Shown: in pieces, positions 52,752 to 63,006 of the stretch
Numbering within the stretch: position 1 is the first letter of the stretch
Layout of the letters: each line of letters begins with the position of its first letter
Source of the DNA: Desulfobacterales bacterium
GTDB taxonomy: Bacteria; Desulfobacterota; Desulfobacteria; Desulfobacterales; JAHEIW01
Length of the DNA stretch: 64,000 nt
Direction: 5' to 3'
Assembly: GCA_030145015.1 (NCBI GenBank)
Contig: JAQYWI010000001.1
Location: 1 to 64,000, forward strand
Made by a program: the position numbers and the translations under genes
The notes under the pieces: model-generated
Seen by the model: only the letters and a program-made list of their open reading frames with translations
What the model was told of the DNA's origin: nothing
Database searches by the model: none

Positions 52752-54386
52752 TCATTTTTTTGAAAGTTTCACCGGTTCGCGCCCGGGCGCAGAGATGCCG
52801 CGGCGCTCGAGCAGGGATCCGTCTTTCTGATAAAGATCGATCAGCGCAATCAGGTAATTTGCAAGGGCCTGCACCTCGTTGATGCGGCTCACCAAAAGAT
52901 CCCGTTGGGCCTGGGCCTGCAGAAAGCTGGTCGATTTTCCCACCCGGAATTTTTCAGTTTCGATCCGAAGCTTTTCCTCATTGAATACGCGCGTAGCCGT
53001 GGAGGCGGCAATCTGCTGCTTGGCACGCGTGACTTCAATGTAAGCGGTGCGAACGTCGACTTCCACAAGCTGCGAAAGGTTCGCCAGCGCTTTTTCGGCC
53101 TGCTCCCGGCTCAGCAGGGCTCTTTCGTGACCGGCTTTTGCGTCCCGATTCCAGAGGGGATATTGAAATCGAACGCCCGCAAGCGCGTCATAATTATCGC
53201 CGCTGATATTGCTGACGGATTCTCCAAAGGAGTCGGCATACCCGCTTTTGCCTAAAGTGATGAAAAGATCCATCAGGGGCAATAATCCGTTTTTGGTTCT
53301 AACCAGCTGCAGATCGTCGCGGAGTATGCCCAGCCGGGCCTCGTTCAGTTCCGGGCGCATGCGCATAGACACGGCCACGTACTGATCAACGTCATCCAGT
53401 TTAATTTCGGGCAAAGTGGGTTGATGAATTAAATCAACGCTGCGCTGCCAGAGTCTAATGCCGGGGGGATTGAGCAGCCGCAACAGTTGCAGGCGGACAG
53501 ATTCCATGCTGCTGCGTGCGTTGATCAGTCCTTGCTCCTGGGCCGCCACCTCGGCCTGGACAGCGGCCAATTCGGACTCGGCCAGTCGGCCGACCCCGAT
53601 CAGTTCCTCAGTTTCGCTGAGCTGTTGACGGGCCAACTTGAGCGATTCCTCAAAAATTTCAATCTGACGCCGCGCAAGTGCATAGTCCCAGTATGTCCGC
53701 TCTACCTGTGCCACCAGGAACTCGGTAAAACCGCGCAACTCATATTCCGTCAGGCGCGTGTCCAGTCGTGCCTGCCTTAACCTGGCCAGATTCACCTGCG
53801 TCCCGAATCCTCTCAACAGTGCCTGGGTAAAGGTTATGCCGAACCGTGTCCTGTAAAAGCTATCCTCGTTAAGGGAGGAGTCCGTCATCAGGCTGCTGCC
53901 CTCAACGGCAACCGTTGTGCCGGTCGGGAAGAATTGCTCCAGAGAGATGACACCGTCGACGGTATCGATGGTTTCATCCTCGGTATCAACTCCGATTCTT
54001 GCCAGCCGCTCCGTATCGGCTCTTCCCCCGGAAATCTCCGCGTTTGTTTCCGGATCAAAAACGGCCCTTTCCTGGTCCTCAAAGGTCTTCTGGATAGAAG
54101 GATTCAATCTTTCCACCACAAGGGCCCGGTTATTCTCCAGGGTCAGCAAAATGGCTTCTGAAATGGTGACCCTCAGCGGGCCGGGCGATACCATTTGGGG
54201 GGCCTTCGCGTCGGGAGGCTCCGTGAACTCTAAGCGCATAGATACGGCATTATCCGCCGGCACACCCGGCCCCCCGGCGGCACGATCAATCTGTTGTTCA
54301 AGCATGTTACAGGATGCCGAAATAAACCATATGCCGCTGATAAAAAAAATGCCCAACCGGCGATACAAAAGATTGGCCGATTTCAT
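52752..54386 (-). CDS. TolC-family outer membrane efflux lipoprotein
   Basis: This 544-residue protein has a lipoprotein signal (LGIFFISGIWFISASC) and the repeated long-helix outer membrane efflux protein domains of TolC/OprM. GPLRVTISEAILLTLENN begins the family pattern, followed by coiled-coil stretches (LARQQLSETEELIGVGRLAE, QAEVAAQEQGLINARSS) repeated in the C-terminal half. It forms the outer membrane channel of the tripartite pump and overlaps the RND gene by 4 bp. It is the last gene of the operon. Confidence 0.9.
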   Translation of the reverse strand: MKSANLLYRRLGIFFISGIWFISASCNMLEQQIDRAAGGPGVPADNAVSMRLEFTEPPDAKAPQMVSPGPLRVTISEAILLTLENNRALVVERLNPSIQKTFEDQERAVFDPETNAEISGGRADTERLARIGVDTEDETIDTVDGVISLEQFFPTGTTVAVEGSSLMTDSSLNEDSFYRTRFGITFTQALLRGFGTQVNLARLRQARLDTRLTEYELRGFTEFLVAQVERTYWDYALARRQIEIFEESLKLARQQLSETEELIGVGRLAESELAAVQAEVAAQEQGLINARSSMESVRLQLLRLLNPPGIRLWQRSVDLIHQPTLPEIKLDDVDQYVAVSMRMRPELNEARLGILRDDLQLVRTKNGLLPLMDLFITLGKSGYADSFGESVSNISGDNYDALAGVRFQYPLWNRDAKAGHERALLSREQAEKALANLSQLVEVDVRTAYIEVTRAKQQIAASTATRVFNEEKLRIETEKFRVGKSTSFLQAQAQRDLLVSRINEVQALANYLIALIDLYQKDGSLLERRGISAPGREPVKLSKK

Positions 54387-57300
54387 ATCAGCTCCTCTTG
54401 AATTCCATCCCCGGGCCGACGGAGGTCGGTTTTGTCCAACCGCTCCGGGCCGTGCGCTGCAGGCGACTGCTTTTTTAAGGATCGACGGTCAATCAGCGCA
54501 TACATAGTCGGGGTCACCACCAGGGTTATCAGATTTGAACTGATCAACCCGCCGATAATCGCACGTGCCATCGGTGCCTGGGCATCTCCGCCCTCACCGA
54601 TTCCTATTGCCAGCGGGGTCATGGCTAAAATGGTGGTTGTGGCAGTCATCAGAATCGGCCTGAGGCGCCGCCGTCCGGCTTCTTCAATCGCCGCGCGCAG
54701 CGGCATGCCGTCGCGCCGCCGCAGCAGGTTAATGTGGTCCACCAGCAAGATGGCATTGTTGACGGCAATACCGCCCAACATGATGCATCCGATATACGAC
54801 TGAATATTGAAGGTCGTATTCGTCAAAAAAAGCATCAAGATGACGCCGATGCCGGCCAGGGGCACCGAGAACATCACGACCAAAGGATAGCGCAGCGATT
54901 CATACAGGGATGCCATGACCATATAGACCAGCACCAGCGCCAGGACGAAACTCATCATTAACTCCCGGAAAGCCTGCTGCTGCTCTTCATAATCACCACC
55001 GAACAAAATGCTGAAATCCTTTGGAACGGGAATATTGCGCAAGCCTTTTTGGATATCCGCAATAATAGAGCCCATGTCGCGACCACTGATGTCGGCCGAT
55101 ATATAAACCACCCGTTCCTGGTCTTTGCGTTGAATAAGAACCGGTCCTCTGCGGGCTCTGACCTGCACCACGTTGCGCAGTACAACCGGCTCACTGTCCG
55201 CATTGGTCAGCGAAAGATCCAGGATTTCCTGCAGGTCTTTTTTATCCGCATCCGCAAGCTTTACCCGAATCATGTATTCATAACCGCTGTCTCTAAAAAA
55301 GCCGGCTGATGTACCGGAAATTGCGGTCTGGAGCATTTTAGCGATTTTGGACACCGTCAATCTCATGTCCGCAGCCTTTTGCCGATCCACAATGATCAAT
55401 TCTTCGGGGGTTCCCGTCTCCCGGCTTATTTTGACATCGGTAATTCCGGCGACATTCTCCACCACTTCCTGGATGCGCCGGGCCAGCGCAGCGGATACTT
55501 CCAGGTCGTAGCCGCGAACTTCCACTTCCACTTTATCCCCATCCGTCGTTCCGATCCGCAGCAGAAAAAGCCCCTGCCCGGCCCGGGTGCGAACCAGGAC
55601 GCCGGGAAGAAACCTAAGTTTTCGACGAAGATCAGCAGCAATTTGCTCGCTGGACCGTTTCCGCTGCGTTACCGGTTGCAGTGCGATCCGCATCGATCCG
55701 GCATTGGATCCGCGTGCCCGCCAGGTCGATCCTCCGATAAAGGACACCGTATTCTTAATCTCCGGCACTTCCTGCTTGACGACGGCTTCAATTTTTTTAA
55801 AGGTATCATCCACCATATCCAACTTGGTACCCATCGCCATTTCGGCATTGACCCGCACCTCGCTCTCATCCGTGGCCGGCATCAGCTCAACACCCACCAT
55901 TGGGATGAGCAGCAGGCTGCCGGCCAGCATCAGACCGGCCGCGCCTAAAATTACAATCGGGTGATTCAGCGCAAAGCCGAGCAGATTCCCGTATGCTTGC
56001 TCTATGCCAACAAAGAACCGACCGACGATTCGCAGGAACTTGCGGCCCCGGGCTCGTCCGCTTTGCATTCCAAAATCAATCGGCCGGCGAACTCTTGAGG
56101 TCAGCATGGGGACCAACGTCAGCGCCACCGCGAGCGAACACGCCAGGGAGAAACTGACGACATAGGAAAGCTGCTTAAACATGACGCCCGCCATGCCGCG
56201 CACAAAGATCAACGGCAAAAACACCACCAATGTGGTGATGGTGCTGGCGATGACCGCTGCCATAACCTCTTTGCTGCCGTTGACTGCGGCCGTTTCAGGT
56301 TCCTGACCGCTTTCTCGAAGCCGAAAAATGTTTTCCAAAACCACGATGGCATTGTCAACCAGCATCCCCACCCCGAGCGCCAGTCCGCCAAGGGTCATCA
56401 GATTCAATGTAAAGCCGCCGAAATACATCAGGGCAAAAGTGGCGATGACAGAAATCGGTATGGTGGTGGTGATGATGGCGGTGGTGGGTATATTGCGCAG
56501 AAACAGCAAAAGCACCAGGACGGCCAGCGCGCTACCGTAAAGAATCGTGGCCCCGACGTTGGTAATGGAGCGTTTAATATAATCGGAGGTATCGATAATG
56601 GGCGTGATCTGAATTTGGGGAATATCGGCATTGATACGCTCAATTTCATCGAGGACCCCGCTGGCAATCTCAACGGTGTTTTTGCCCGATTGTTTGTTGA
56701 CGGACAAGCGGATGCCGGGCCGGCCGTTTACCCGAACAATCCGGGTAACTTTTTGCCAGGCATCATCAACCGTTGCAATCTCTTTCAGCTGAATGGGGGC
56801 CTTCTGCCGAATCGCCACTACCGTGTTGCGCAATTGATCCAGACTTGTGTAGATCCCGGGGGTTCGAATGGTAATATCCATCAGCCCTTGCTCGATGGAT
56901 CCCGCCGGCAAATTGATGTTTTCGTCTTTAATTCGGTTCAGAATCTGATCGATCGGCAAACCCAGGGCTTTGAGTTTTTCGGAATTCAGGTTCACATGAA
57001 TCTCCCGATCGAGTCCGCCGCGGATATCCAGGGAGGCCACACCGGGAACGCGTTCAATCCGGTATTTAACCTGATTGTCGATGATCTTACGCATCTGGAT
57101 GGGATCCAGATTTCCGGAAACACCCAGGATCAGAATCGGAAAGCTGGCCAGATCGAACTTGCGCAGTCGAGGGCGCTCGGAATCTTCCGGAAGACGATTA
57201 ATGATCCGGTCTAAACGATCGCGGATATCGTTGGCCGCAGCATCCAAGTTGGTGCCCCAGGCAAATGTTACCCGCACGTCGCTGCGGCCTTCAGCGGATA

Positions 57301-57547
57301 CCGAGCTAACTTCTTCCACCCCCGGCACCGCACTCATGGCCTCCTCGATGATCCGGGTAATCAGTTCCTCCACTTCTTCCGGACTGGCGTTTTCATACTC
57401 CGTTGAAATACTTAAGGTTGGATAGGTGATATCGGGCATCAGATCAATGGGAAGGCGTCGAAAAGAAACGATGCCCACGATAATGACGATCAATGCGACC
57501 ATAACAGTCAGCACCGGGCGCTGGACGGCAAAACGGGAGATGTTCAT
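54383..57547 (-). CDS. RND efflux transporter permease, HAE1 type
   Basis: At 1054 residues this is a full-length RND pump (AcrB/MexB-like). FAVQRPVLTVMVALIVIIVG forms TM1, GMLVDNAIVVLENIFR the TM4 proton-relay region with one Asp where AcrB has a pair, and GGIAVNNAILLVDHINLLRR the matching TM10. The large periplasmic loops between TM1/2 and TM7/8 are present. The single Asp with Asn is seen in several HAE1 subgroups. Substrates (drugs, detergents, metabolites) cannot be predicted. It overlaps both neighbours by 4 bp. Confidence 0.95.
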   Translation of the reverse strand: MNISRFAVQRPVLTVMVALIVIIVGIVSFRRLPIDLMPDITYPTLSISTEYENASPEEVEELITRIIEEAMSAVPGVEEVSSVSAEGRSDVRVTFAWGTNLDAAANDIRDRLDRIINRLPEDSERPRLRKFDLASFPILILGVSGNLDPIQMRKIIDNQVKYRIERVPGVASLDIRGGLDREIHVNLNSEKLKALGLPIDQILNRIKDENINLPAGSIEQGLMDITIRTPGIYTSLDQLRNTVVAIRQKAPIQLKEIATVDDAWQKVTRIVRVNGRPGIRLSVNKQSGKNTVEIASGVLDEIERINADIPQIQITPIIDTSDYIKRSITNVGATILYGSALAVLVLLLFLRNIPTTAIITTTIPISVIATFALMYFGGFTLNLMTLGGLALGVGMLVDNAIVVLENIFRLRESGQEPETAAVNGSKEVMAAVIASTITTLVVFLPLIFVRGMAGVMFKQLSYVVSFSLACSLAVALTLVPMLTSRVRRPIDFGMQSGRARGRKFLRIVGRFFVGIEQAYGNLLGFALNHPIVILGAAGLMLAGSLLLIPMVGVELMPATDESEVRVNAEMAMGTKLDMVDDTFKKIEAVVKQEVPEIKNTVSFIGGSTWRARGSNAGSMRIALQPVTQRKRSSEQIAADLRRKLRFLPGVLVRTRAGQGLFLLRIGTTDGDKVEVEVRGYDLEVSAALARRIQEVVENVAGITDVKISRETGTPEELIIVDRQKAADMRLTVSKIAKMLQTAISGTSAGFFRDSGYEYMIRVKLADADKKDLQEILDLSLTNADSEPVVLRNVVQVRARRGPVLIQRKDQERVVYISADISGRDMGSIIADIQKGLRNIPVPKDFSILFGGDYEEQQQAFRELMMSFVLALVLVYMVMASLYESLRYPLVVMFSVPLAGIGVILMLFLTNTTFNIQSYIGCIMLGGIAVNNAILLVDHINLLRRRDGMPLRAAIEEAGRRRLRPILMTATTTILAMTPLAIGIGEGGDAQAPMARAIIGGLISSNLITLVVTPTMYALIDRRSLKKQSPAAHGPERLDKTDLRRPGDGIQEELI

Positions 57548-58782
57548 GGCTTTGCTCCGCTCGCAGGCTTTTGGCGTTGCTGCGAGCCCGTTGGGCCGGA
57601 TTTTCGAGGCGCATGGTCCCGGGGGGTTTCATCCGGCAAAATGATGTTGCTGCCGTCCTCAAGCAAATGTTGACCGAGGGTGACCACCGCATCGGATAGC
57701 GGCGGATTTAAAATCTCGGCCCGTGTTCCGTTGACGATGCCCAGTTCAACGGGAACGAAATGGGCCTTTTTTTCGCTTCGATCCACCTCAAAAACACCCT
57801 GTTTCCCGTTTCGTTTCACCAGCGCCGCCATCGGAACCACGGTCACATTTTCATGTTGCTCAAATTCAATCTGCACCCGGACAAACATTCCCGGTTTCAA
57901 CAGCCTTTGATCATTGGAAATTTCGATTTCAATCCGGGCCTCCCGGGATTTTTCCATCAAAAGGGGTGCGATGCGGACGACCTTACCGCTAAATGTTTGG
58001 CCGGGAAAGGCATCGGTGCTGATCAGCGCTTCCAATCCCGGTTTGATTTTGGGATAATCGCGTTCAATGACATTAATGACGGCGATCAGGTTCCCGATAT
58101 CCAATATGGAGACAATCGGCGTATTGGGAGCCAGCATGGCGCCCTCGTCCACGTAACGCTCGCCCACCACCCGCTGATTGGCGGCGCGATTCCCAGGCAC
58201 CTTGATTTGGGTATAGGAAAGCCGGACTTTGGCCATCTCCAATGCCGCCTCCTCCTGGGACACCTGTGCCTGGGCGACCTTGAGTTTGGCCTGCTGACCG
58301 TTGAATTCAGATTTTGCAGCATCCAGTTCTGATTCGGATGCGATCTTTTTTGCGCGCAACGCCACCGTTCTCTCATATTCACGTTTGGCGTTTTGAAGGG
58401 CGTTGTCGCGTTCCTCAGAATTCGCCTGGGCGACCTCGAGCTCTGCAATTGCCTGGTTGACCTGCTGATGGTATTCTTCATCATCCAGCACTGCCACCAG
58501 TTGATCTCCCTTTATGGTATCGCCGATGTTGACCAAGATTTTCTCCAGTCTCCCGGCGATTTTCGGGGCCACCTTGAACTCAGACAGGGGCAGCAACGAT
58601 CCGGTAAATTGTCCGATTTCACGGATAGATGTTTTCTGCACGGGGGCAATTTCCACGGCCACCGCCACGTTACGGCGTTGCATTTTAAAATCTTTACCGG
58701 AAACGGACGCCTTTTTGTAAATTTGCCAACCCAAAAAACCGAGGCCGATGATTAAGATCGCGATGGTAATAATTTTTTTCAT
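57544..58782 (-). CDS. RND efflux periplasmic adaptor (MFP) subunit
   Basis: This 412-residue membrane-fusion protein has an N-terminal anchor (ITIAILIIGLGFLGWQIY), a lipoyl-type half-motif (VAPKIAGRLEKILVNIGDTI), a long coiled-coil hairpin (about 105-190, LDAAKSEFNGQQAKLKVAQA), and barrel domains carrying LEALISTDAFPGQTFSGKVV and RLLKPGMFVRVQIE. It bridges the RND pump to the TolC-like channel. It is the first gene of the operon, behind the promoter at 58856-58885. The basic tail (RDHAPRKSGPTGSQQRQK) is low complexity. Confidence 0.92.
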   Translation of the reverse strand: MKKIITIAILIIGLGFLGWQIYKKASVSGKDFKMQRRNVAVAVEIAPVQKTSIREIGQFTGSLLPLSEFKVAPKIAGRLEKILVNIGDTIKGDQLVAVLDDEEYHQQVNQAIAELEVAQANSEERDNALQNAKREYERTVALRAKKIASESELDAAKSEFNGQQAKLKVAQAQVSQEEAALEMAKVRLSYTQIKVPGNRAANQRVVGERYVDEGAMLAPNTPIVSILDIGNLIAVINVIERDYPKIKPGLEALISTDAFPGQTFSGKVVRIAPLLMEKSREARIEIEISNDQRLLKPGMFVRVQIEFEQHENVTVVPMAALVKRNGKQGVFEVDRSEKKAHFVPVELGIVNGTRAEILNPPLSDAVVTLGQHLLEDGSNIILPDETPRDHAPRKSGPTGSQQRQKPASGAKP

Positions 58783-58816
58783 TCTTTGTTAGCCGAATTA
58801 ACCCTTGCTTGCGTGG

Positions 58817-58832
58817 TTTTGAGATAGGTTCT
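58817..58832. repeat. Solo end of MITE-like family in the RND leader
   Basis: TTTTGAGATAGGTTCT matches the right terminal repeat at 4703-4718 with one mismatch. It lies between the RND operon promoter and its first start codon, so it should be part of the leader RNA. Confidence 0.45.
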
Positions 58833-58855
58833 CGTTTTGCTGCATATATTTTCGG

Positions 58856-58885
58856 ATTATATATTTTTTTGTAGCATTAAGACAA
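58856..58885 (-). promoter_or_regulatory. Promoter of the RND efflux operon
   Basis: On the minus strand, TTGTCT (58885-58880) and a perfect TATAAT (58861-58856) are separated by 18 bp. The adaptor start codon is about 75 bp downstream, with the MITE end remnant in between. No regulator gene is adjacent. Confidence 0.6.
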
Positions 58886-58970
58886 CGAAAAACTGACTGA
58901 GACAGATTGGCCGTATTTTAAAAAATTCGCGCTAAACCCACCTCTAATGGCGCGTGAATCAGTGGGGTTT

Positions 58971-59867
58971 TTATTCTTTGATGTAGGGGATACCGATGGC
59001 AGCCGGGGGGGTGGCGCGGCCGACAGCGCTGGCCAGAACAAAGATGGTCAGCACGTAGGGGATCATGTCGATAAATTGCGACGGCACCACTTTGGGCAGA
59101 TAGGGCTTGAGCGCTTCGCCGAATCCGAACAAAAGCCCGGCCCCGGCAGTTCCAAAAGGCGTCCACTTTCCAAAGATCATGGCTGCCAGGCCGATGAAAC
59201 CCCGGCCGGCGCTGATGCCTTTGACGAAATAATGGGCGTGCTCCAATGAGAGATAGGCACCGGCCATCCCGGACAGGGCCCCGCTGATAATGACCCCGGT
59301 GTAGCGCATTTTGTCCACACTGATTCCCAATGTGTCGGCTGCCTGGGGGTGTTCGCCTACCGCGCGCAATCGTAATCCGAATACGGTTTTGAAAATGATA
59401 AAATGCGATACGATTACAACTACGGCGGTGAGAAAAATCATCGGTTGGATTTCACTGAACAGGACTTTGAACGCCGGGATATCATGCAACAGGGGGACGC
59501 GCAAATGGACTTCGGACTTAATCTGGGTCTGGTTAAATAGCAGCCAGGCAAAGAACACCGTGATGCCCGCCGCGAATATGATGATGGCCAGGCCGCTGAC
59601 GATCTGATCGGCTTTGCAGGTGATGCAGACCACCCCGTGAATGACGCCCAGCAGCATTCCGGCGAAGATCGCCGCCAAAAGTCCCAGCCAGGCGCTGCCG
59701 GTTGCGTTGGAAACGGCAACCGCGGTGAACGCACCGATCAACATCATGCCCTCCAGCCCGATATTCACCACCCCGGAGCGCTCCGAATAAGTGCCGCCCA
59801 ATCCGGCCAGCGTATAGGGGATGGAAAATCTGATGCCCGAAGCTATGATTGCCAGAATCGATTCCAT
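58971..59867 (-). CDS. Nucleoside-type ABC transporter permease 2
   Basis: This 298-residue protein has about eight membrane helices and matches the NupQ/YufQ-like permeases of the BMP-type importers: GLGGTYSERSGVVNIGLEGMM near the start, VVCITCKADQIVSGLAIIIF, and GRGFIGLAAMIFGKWTPFG with the coupling-helix region. The start overlaps the upstream permease stop as TAATG. Its last codons carry the 31-bp sequence repeated at 52705-52735. Confidence 0.9.
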   Translation of the reverse strand: MESILAIIASGIRFSIPYTLAGLGGTYSERSGVVNIGLEGMMLIGAFTAVAVSNATGSAWLGLLAAIFAGMLLGVIHGVVCITCKADQIVSGLAIIIFAAGITVFFAWLLFNQTQIKSEVHLRVPLLHDIPAFKVLFSEIQPMIFLTAVVVIVSHFIIFKTVFGLRLRAVGEHPQAADTLGISVDKMRYTGVIISGALSGMAGAYLSLEHAHYFVKGISAGRGFIGLAAMIFGKWTPFGTAGAGLLFGFGEALKPYLPKVVPSQFIDMIPYVLTIFVLASAVGRATPPAAIGIPYIKE

Positions 59868-61180
59868 TATGCATTCATCTCCTGGCGTTTTTGAATCCGC
59901 TTGATCAATCGTTTTGTAATTTCGCCGCTGACAACAACGAAGATTAAGATAACGGCTTTGAGAACCAGGATAATTTCCCGGGGGACTCTCGTGGAGACAT
60001 CAATGGCCAATCCGCCGTGATCAAGGATTCCGAAAAGCAGTGCGGCCAGAACTACGCCCATCGGGCTGTTGCGTCCGATAAAGGCAACGCCGATACCGTC
60101 AAATCCCATGCCTTCGAACACGCCGTAACGAAAGCGGTGTTTGTACCCCATCACCTGGTTCACGCCGGCCAGGCCGGCCAGGGCCCCGCTGATGGCCATT
60201 GCCAGAACCGTATTTTTTGCCACATTGATTCCGGCACATTCTGCCGCTGTCGGATTGAAGCCCACCGATCGAATCTCGTACCCGAGTTTGGTGCGCCTCA
60301 AAAGATAGGCGGCAAAAATAACGGCCAAAATGGATAGAAACACCGCCGTGTTCACCAGATTGCTTTTCGGAAAGTCGATACCCAAAGGATTCAGGTAATG
60401 GGCCAGGCGCGAGAGCTGGGCACTTTTAGCGATTTCGTAGGTGTGCGGAATCCAGGATTCTTTAGGCTTGTACGCCATCGTGAGGTACTGGGTGAACGCG
60501 ACCGCAATCCAGTTGAGCATAATGGTGGTAACGACTTCATGAACACCCCGCCGGGCCTTCAAATAGCCCGGTATACCGCCCCAGAGGCCTCCGACCAGGG
60601 CACCGCCCAGGATACACAGGGGAATCAGTAGAAAAGCCGGTAATTTGACAAAGGTAAATCCAATCCAGGTAATGGCAAAGCCGCCCATGACCATCTGGCC
60701 TTCACCGCCGATATTAAATAGGCCGCACTGAAACGCCAGGGCTACCGCCAGGCCGGTAAAAATCAGAGGGGTGGCACGATAGATCACGTTACCCCAGCCG
60801 TCCCGAGTTTTAAGAGCGGCCGTGAAGATCGCGTTGTACACCGTTAGCGGGTTTTCGCGGATCAGGGCCTGCTTTTTAATCACACGGCCATATTGCCCAT
60901 AATTTGGGTCACCGATTGCTGAGCGGACGGCCTTTTCAAACTCGGATTTGTTGGGATATTCTTTGCCTTTCAAGACCTGCAGATTATCTAAGACCGCAGC
61001 CGGAACTCCTTTTTCTGCCAGGTGTATAAACGTCGATTCCGTTAGTTCGAAACTTTTTATAAATACCAGGATAACGATGGCGCCGACGACAAATGCCGTG
61101 ATCACGGCGACAATTGGAGCAATGATTCCCAAAAGGGTTTTAAGTCTGAAAAACCGACCGAAATTCAGTTTGGTTGTCAC
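59867..61180 (-). CDS. Nucleoside-type ABC transporter permease 1
   Basis: This 437-residue permease is of the NupP/YufP type, slightly long because of a soluble insertion after TM1 (about 60-130, LAEKGVPAAVLDNLQVLKGK). ALAFQCGLFNIGGEGQMVMG and GIPGYLKARRGVHEVVTTIM are the family blocks; the latter includes the coupling helix that meets the ATPase. ECAGINVAKNTVLAMAISGA follows. It lies 3 bp after the ATPase gene and overlaps permease 2 by 1 bp. Confidence 0.9.
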   Translation of the reverse strand: MTTKLNFGRFFRLKTLLGIIAPIVAVITAFVVGAIVILVFIKSFELTESTFIHLAEKGVPAAVLDNLQVLKGKEYPNKSEFEKAVRSAIGDPNYGQYGRVIKKQALIRENPLTVYNAIFTAALKTRDGWGNVIYRATPLIFTGLAVALAFQCGLFNIGGEGQMVMGGFAITWIGFTFVKLPAFLLIPLCILGGALVGGLWGGIPGYLKARRGVHEVVTTIMLNWIAVAFTQYLTMAYKPKESWIPHTYEIAKSAQLSRLAHYLNPLGIDFPKSNLVNTAVFLSILAVIFAAYLLRRTKLGYEIRSVGFNPTAAECAGINVAKNTVLAMAISGALAGLAGVNQVMGYKHRFRYGVFEGMGFDGIGVAFIGRNSPMGVVLAALLFGILDHGGLAIDVSTRVPREIILVLKAVILIFVVVSGEITKRLIKRIQKRQEMNA

Positions 61181-61183
61181 CGC

Positions 61184-62704
61184 TTATTGTCCTCCTCCGG
61201 TCATCATCAGACCCAGGCGCTCTTCGGTGGCCTCAGCGGGCTCCAGGGTGCCGACGATTTGGCCCGCATACATAACGACAATTCTGTCAGAAATCGAAAG
61301 GATTTCCTCAAGATCCGCTGAAATTAGCAAAAGGGCCTTGCCTTTATCGCGCGCCTGCAGCAGCCGCTGATGGATGAATTCGATGGAGCCGACGTCGATG
61401 CCGCGGGTGGGCTGCGCGGCAATCAGGAGCTTGGGGTTCTGGTCAAATTCCCGGGCCACAATGACCTTCTGCTGATTGCCGCCGGATAAATTGCCCGCCA
61501 GATTCTCATGATCCGGCGGGCGGATATCGAACTCCCGGAGCAAACGCTGCGCTTTTTCCCGGATGGGACCAAAATTGATCACATCCAGGCCGAGGTGCCG
61601 CACAAACGGTTTGCGATAGTGAATACCCAGAACCATATTCTGGGCGACATTAAATTCGAGCACCAATCCCCGCCGCTGCCGGTCTTCGGGGATATGGCCG
61701 GTTCCTTTTTCTCTGATCAAACGCGGCGAGTGGTTCGTAATCACCTGGCCGTTTAGCTCCACCTGACCGCTTTGGGCCTTGCGCAGCCCGGTCAACACCT
61801 CAACCAATTCGGTTTGGCCGTTGCCCTCGACTCCGGCGATACCGAGAATTTCTCCCTCACGAACACTGAACGATATATCCCGTAAGGCCGGCAGGTTCTT
61901 GTTATCCAGGGCGTTCAGATCTTTGACCGTCAGAACAACCTCACCGGGCTCGGCCTGGGTACGCTCCACCCGGAACAGCACCTGGCGGCCGACCATCATC
62001 GTCGCGATATCCTGCCGGGTGGTGTCTTGGGTGGAGACGGTTCCGACAACTTTTCCGCGCCGCATGACGGTTACCGTATCGGCAACGGCCATAACCTCCT
62101 GGAGTTTATGGGTAATAAAGATAATGGTTTTTCCCTGATCTATGAGGGAACGCAGGATTTCAAAAAGCTCGTCGACTTCCTGGGGGGTGAGAACGGCGGT
62201 GGGCTCATCCAGAATAAGAATTTCCGCACCGCGGTAGAGCACCTTAATGATTTCGATGCGTTGTTCGATACCCACGCTGAGTGTCTCTACCTTGGCGGTC
62301 GGATCAACTTTCAGTCCATACTGGTCTGAAAGCGCTTTTACCGTTTTATTGGCGCTGGCCTTGTCCACAAACCCTTTTTTGGAGGGCTCCTGGCCGAGCA
62401 CCACATTTTCCGCCACCGTCAGCGGTGGGATGAGCATAAAATGCTGATGGACCATTCCAATGCCGCGGGCAATGGCATCGGCGGGTCCCAAAAACCGGGC
62501 TGCTTTTCCATCAACGGCAATGGTGCCGCTGTCAGCCTGAAGCAGCCCGTAAAGGATATTCATCAAGGTGGATTTTCCGGCGCCGTTTTCTCCAACCAGT
62601 GCGTGTATTTCCCCTTTTTGCACGCTGAAGGTCACATCATCATTGGCCAATACCAGGGGGAATTTCTTGCTGATATTGTGCATTTCAACGGCATACTCCA
62701 CCAC
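61184..62704 (-). CDS. Nucleoside-type ABC transporter ATP-binding protein (double ABC)
   Basis: This 506-residue protein holds two ABC domains in tandem, as in NupO/YufO and sugar-type RbsA. The first has [16 protein letters not shown] (Walker A), [11 protein letters not shown] (signature) and [13 protein letters not shown] (Walker B). The second is degenerate: [16 protein letters not shown] lacks the Walker A Lys and Ser, though [15 protein letters not shown] is intact, and Walker B reads [15 protein letters not shown]. One site therefore probably hydrolyses ATP poorly, as usual in this subfamily. The start is GTG behind GAGGAGAGG. Confidence 0.93.
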   Translation of the reverse strand: MVEYAVEMHNISKKFPLVLANDDVTFSVQKGEIHALVGENGAGKSTLMNILYGLLQADSGTIAVDGKAARFLGPADAIARGIGMVHQHFMLIPPLTVAENVVLGQEPSKKGFVDKASANKTVKALSDQYGLKVDPTAKVETLSVGIEQRIEIIKVLYRGAEILILDEPTAVLTPQEVDELFEILRSLIDQGKTIIFITHKLQEVMAVADTVTVMRRGKVVGTVSTQDTTRQDIATMMVGRQVLFRVERTQAEPGEVVLTVKDLNALDNKNLPALRDISFSVREGEILGIAGVEGNGQTELVEVLTGLRKAQSGQVELNGQVITNHSPRLIREKGTGHIPEDRQRRGLVLEFNVAQNMVLGIHYRKPFVRHLGLDVINFGPIREKAQRLLREFDIRPPDHENLAGNLSGGNQQKVIVAREFDQNPKLLIAAQPTRGIDVGSIEFIHQRLLQARDKGKALLLISADLEEILSISDRIVVMYAGQIVGTLEPAEATEERLGLMMTGGGQ

Positions 62705-62739
62705 GGTATCCTCTCCTCACTTTGTGGGGTGTCGAATGT

Positions 62740-63000
62740 CAGATATCAGTATACAGATGTCAGAGGGTATAGGTAAATAGTTGATTGGTTGAATTGTCAA
62801 TTAGTCAGAGGATTCAAGATTTAGTTAAATGGTCAAGTAGTTGAGCAGTCAAATCGTCAAATGCTTTAAATCCTATAACTAATTGACTATTTAACTATTC
62901 GACGAATTAACCAAAGATAGACTATTTGACCAATTAACGAATCGACTAAACTCAGCGGCCGGAAGCCTAACCCTGAACGTTGAACCCGGAACCCTGAAAC
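62740..63000. repeat. Low-complexity heptamer-like repeats
   Basis: Between 62775 and 62945 degenerate units such as TGGTCAAGTAGTTGA and ACTATTTGACCAATTAACGA recur on both strands with a period near 7 bases. From 62960 to 62998 a different phrase, CCTGAACGTTGAACCCGGAA, is followed by a near-copy. No gene is present in this 300-bp gap; it separates the ATPase from the binding protein gene of the same importer. Confidence 0.55.
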
Positions 63001-63006
63001 TCTTCT

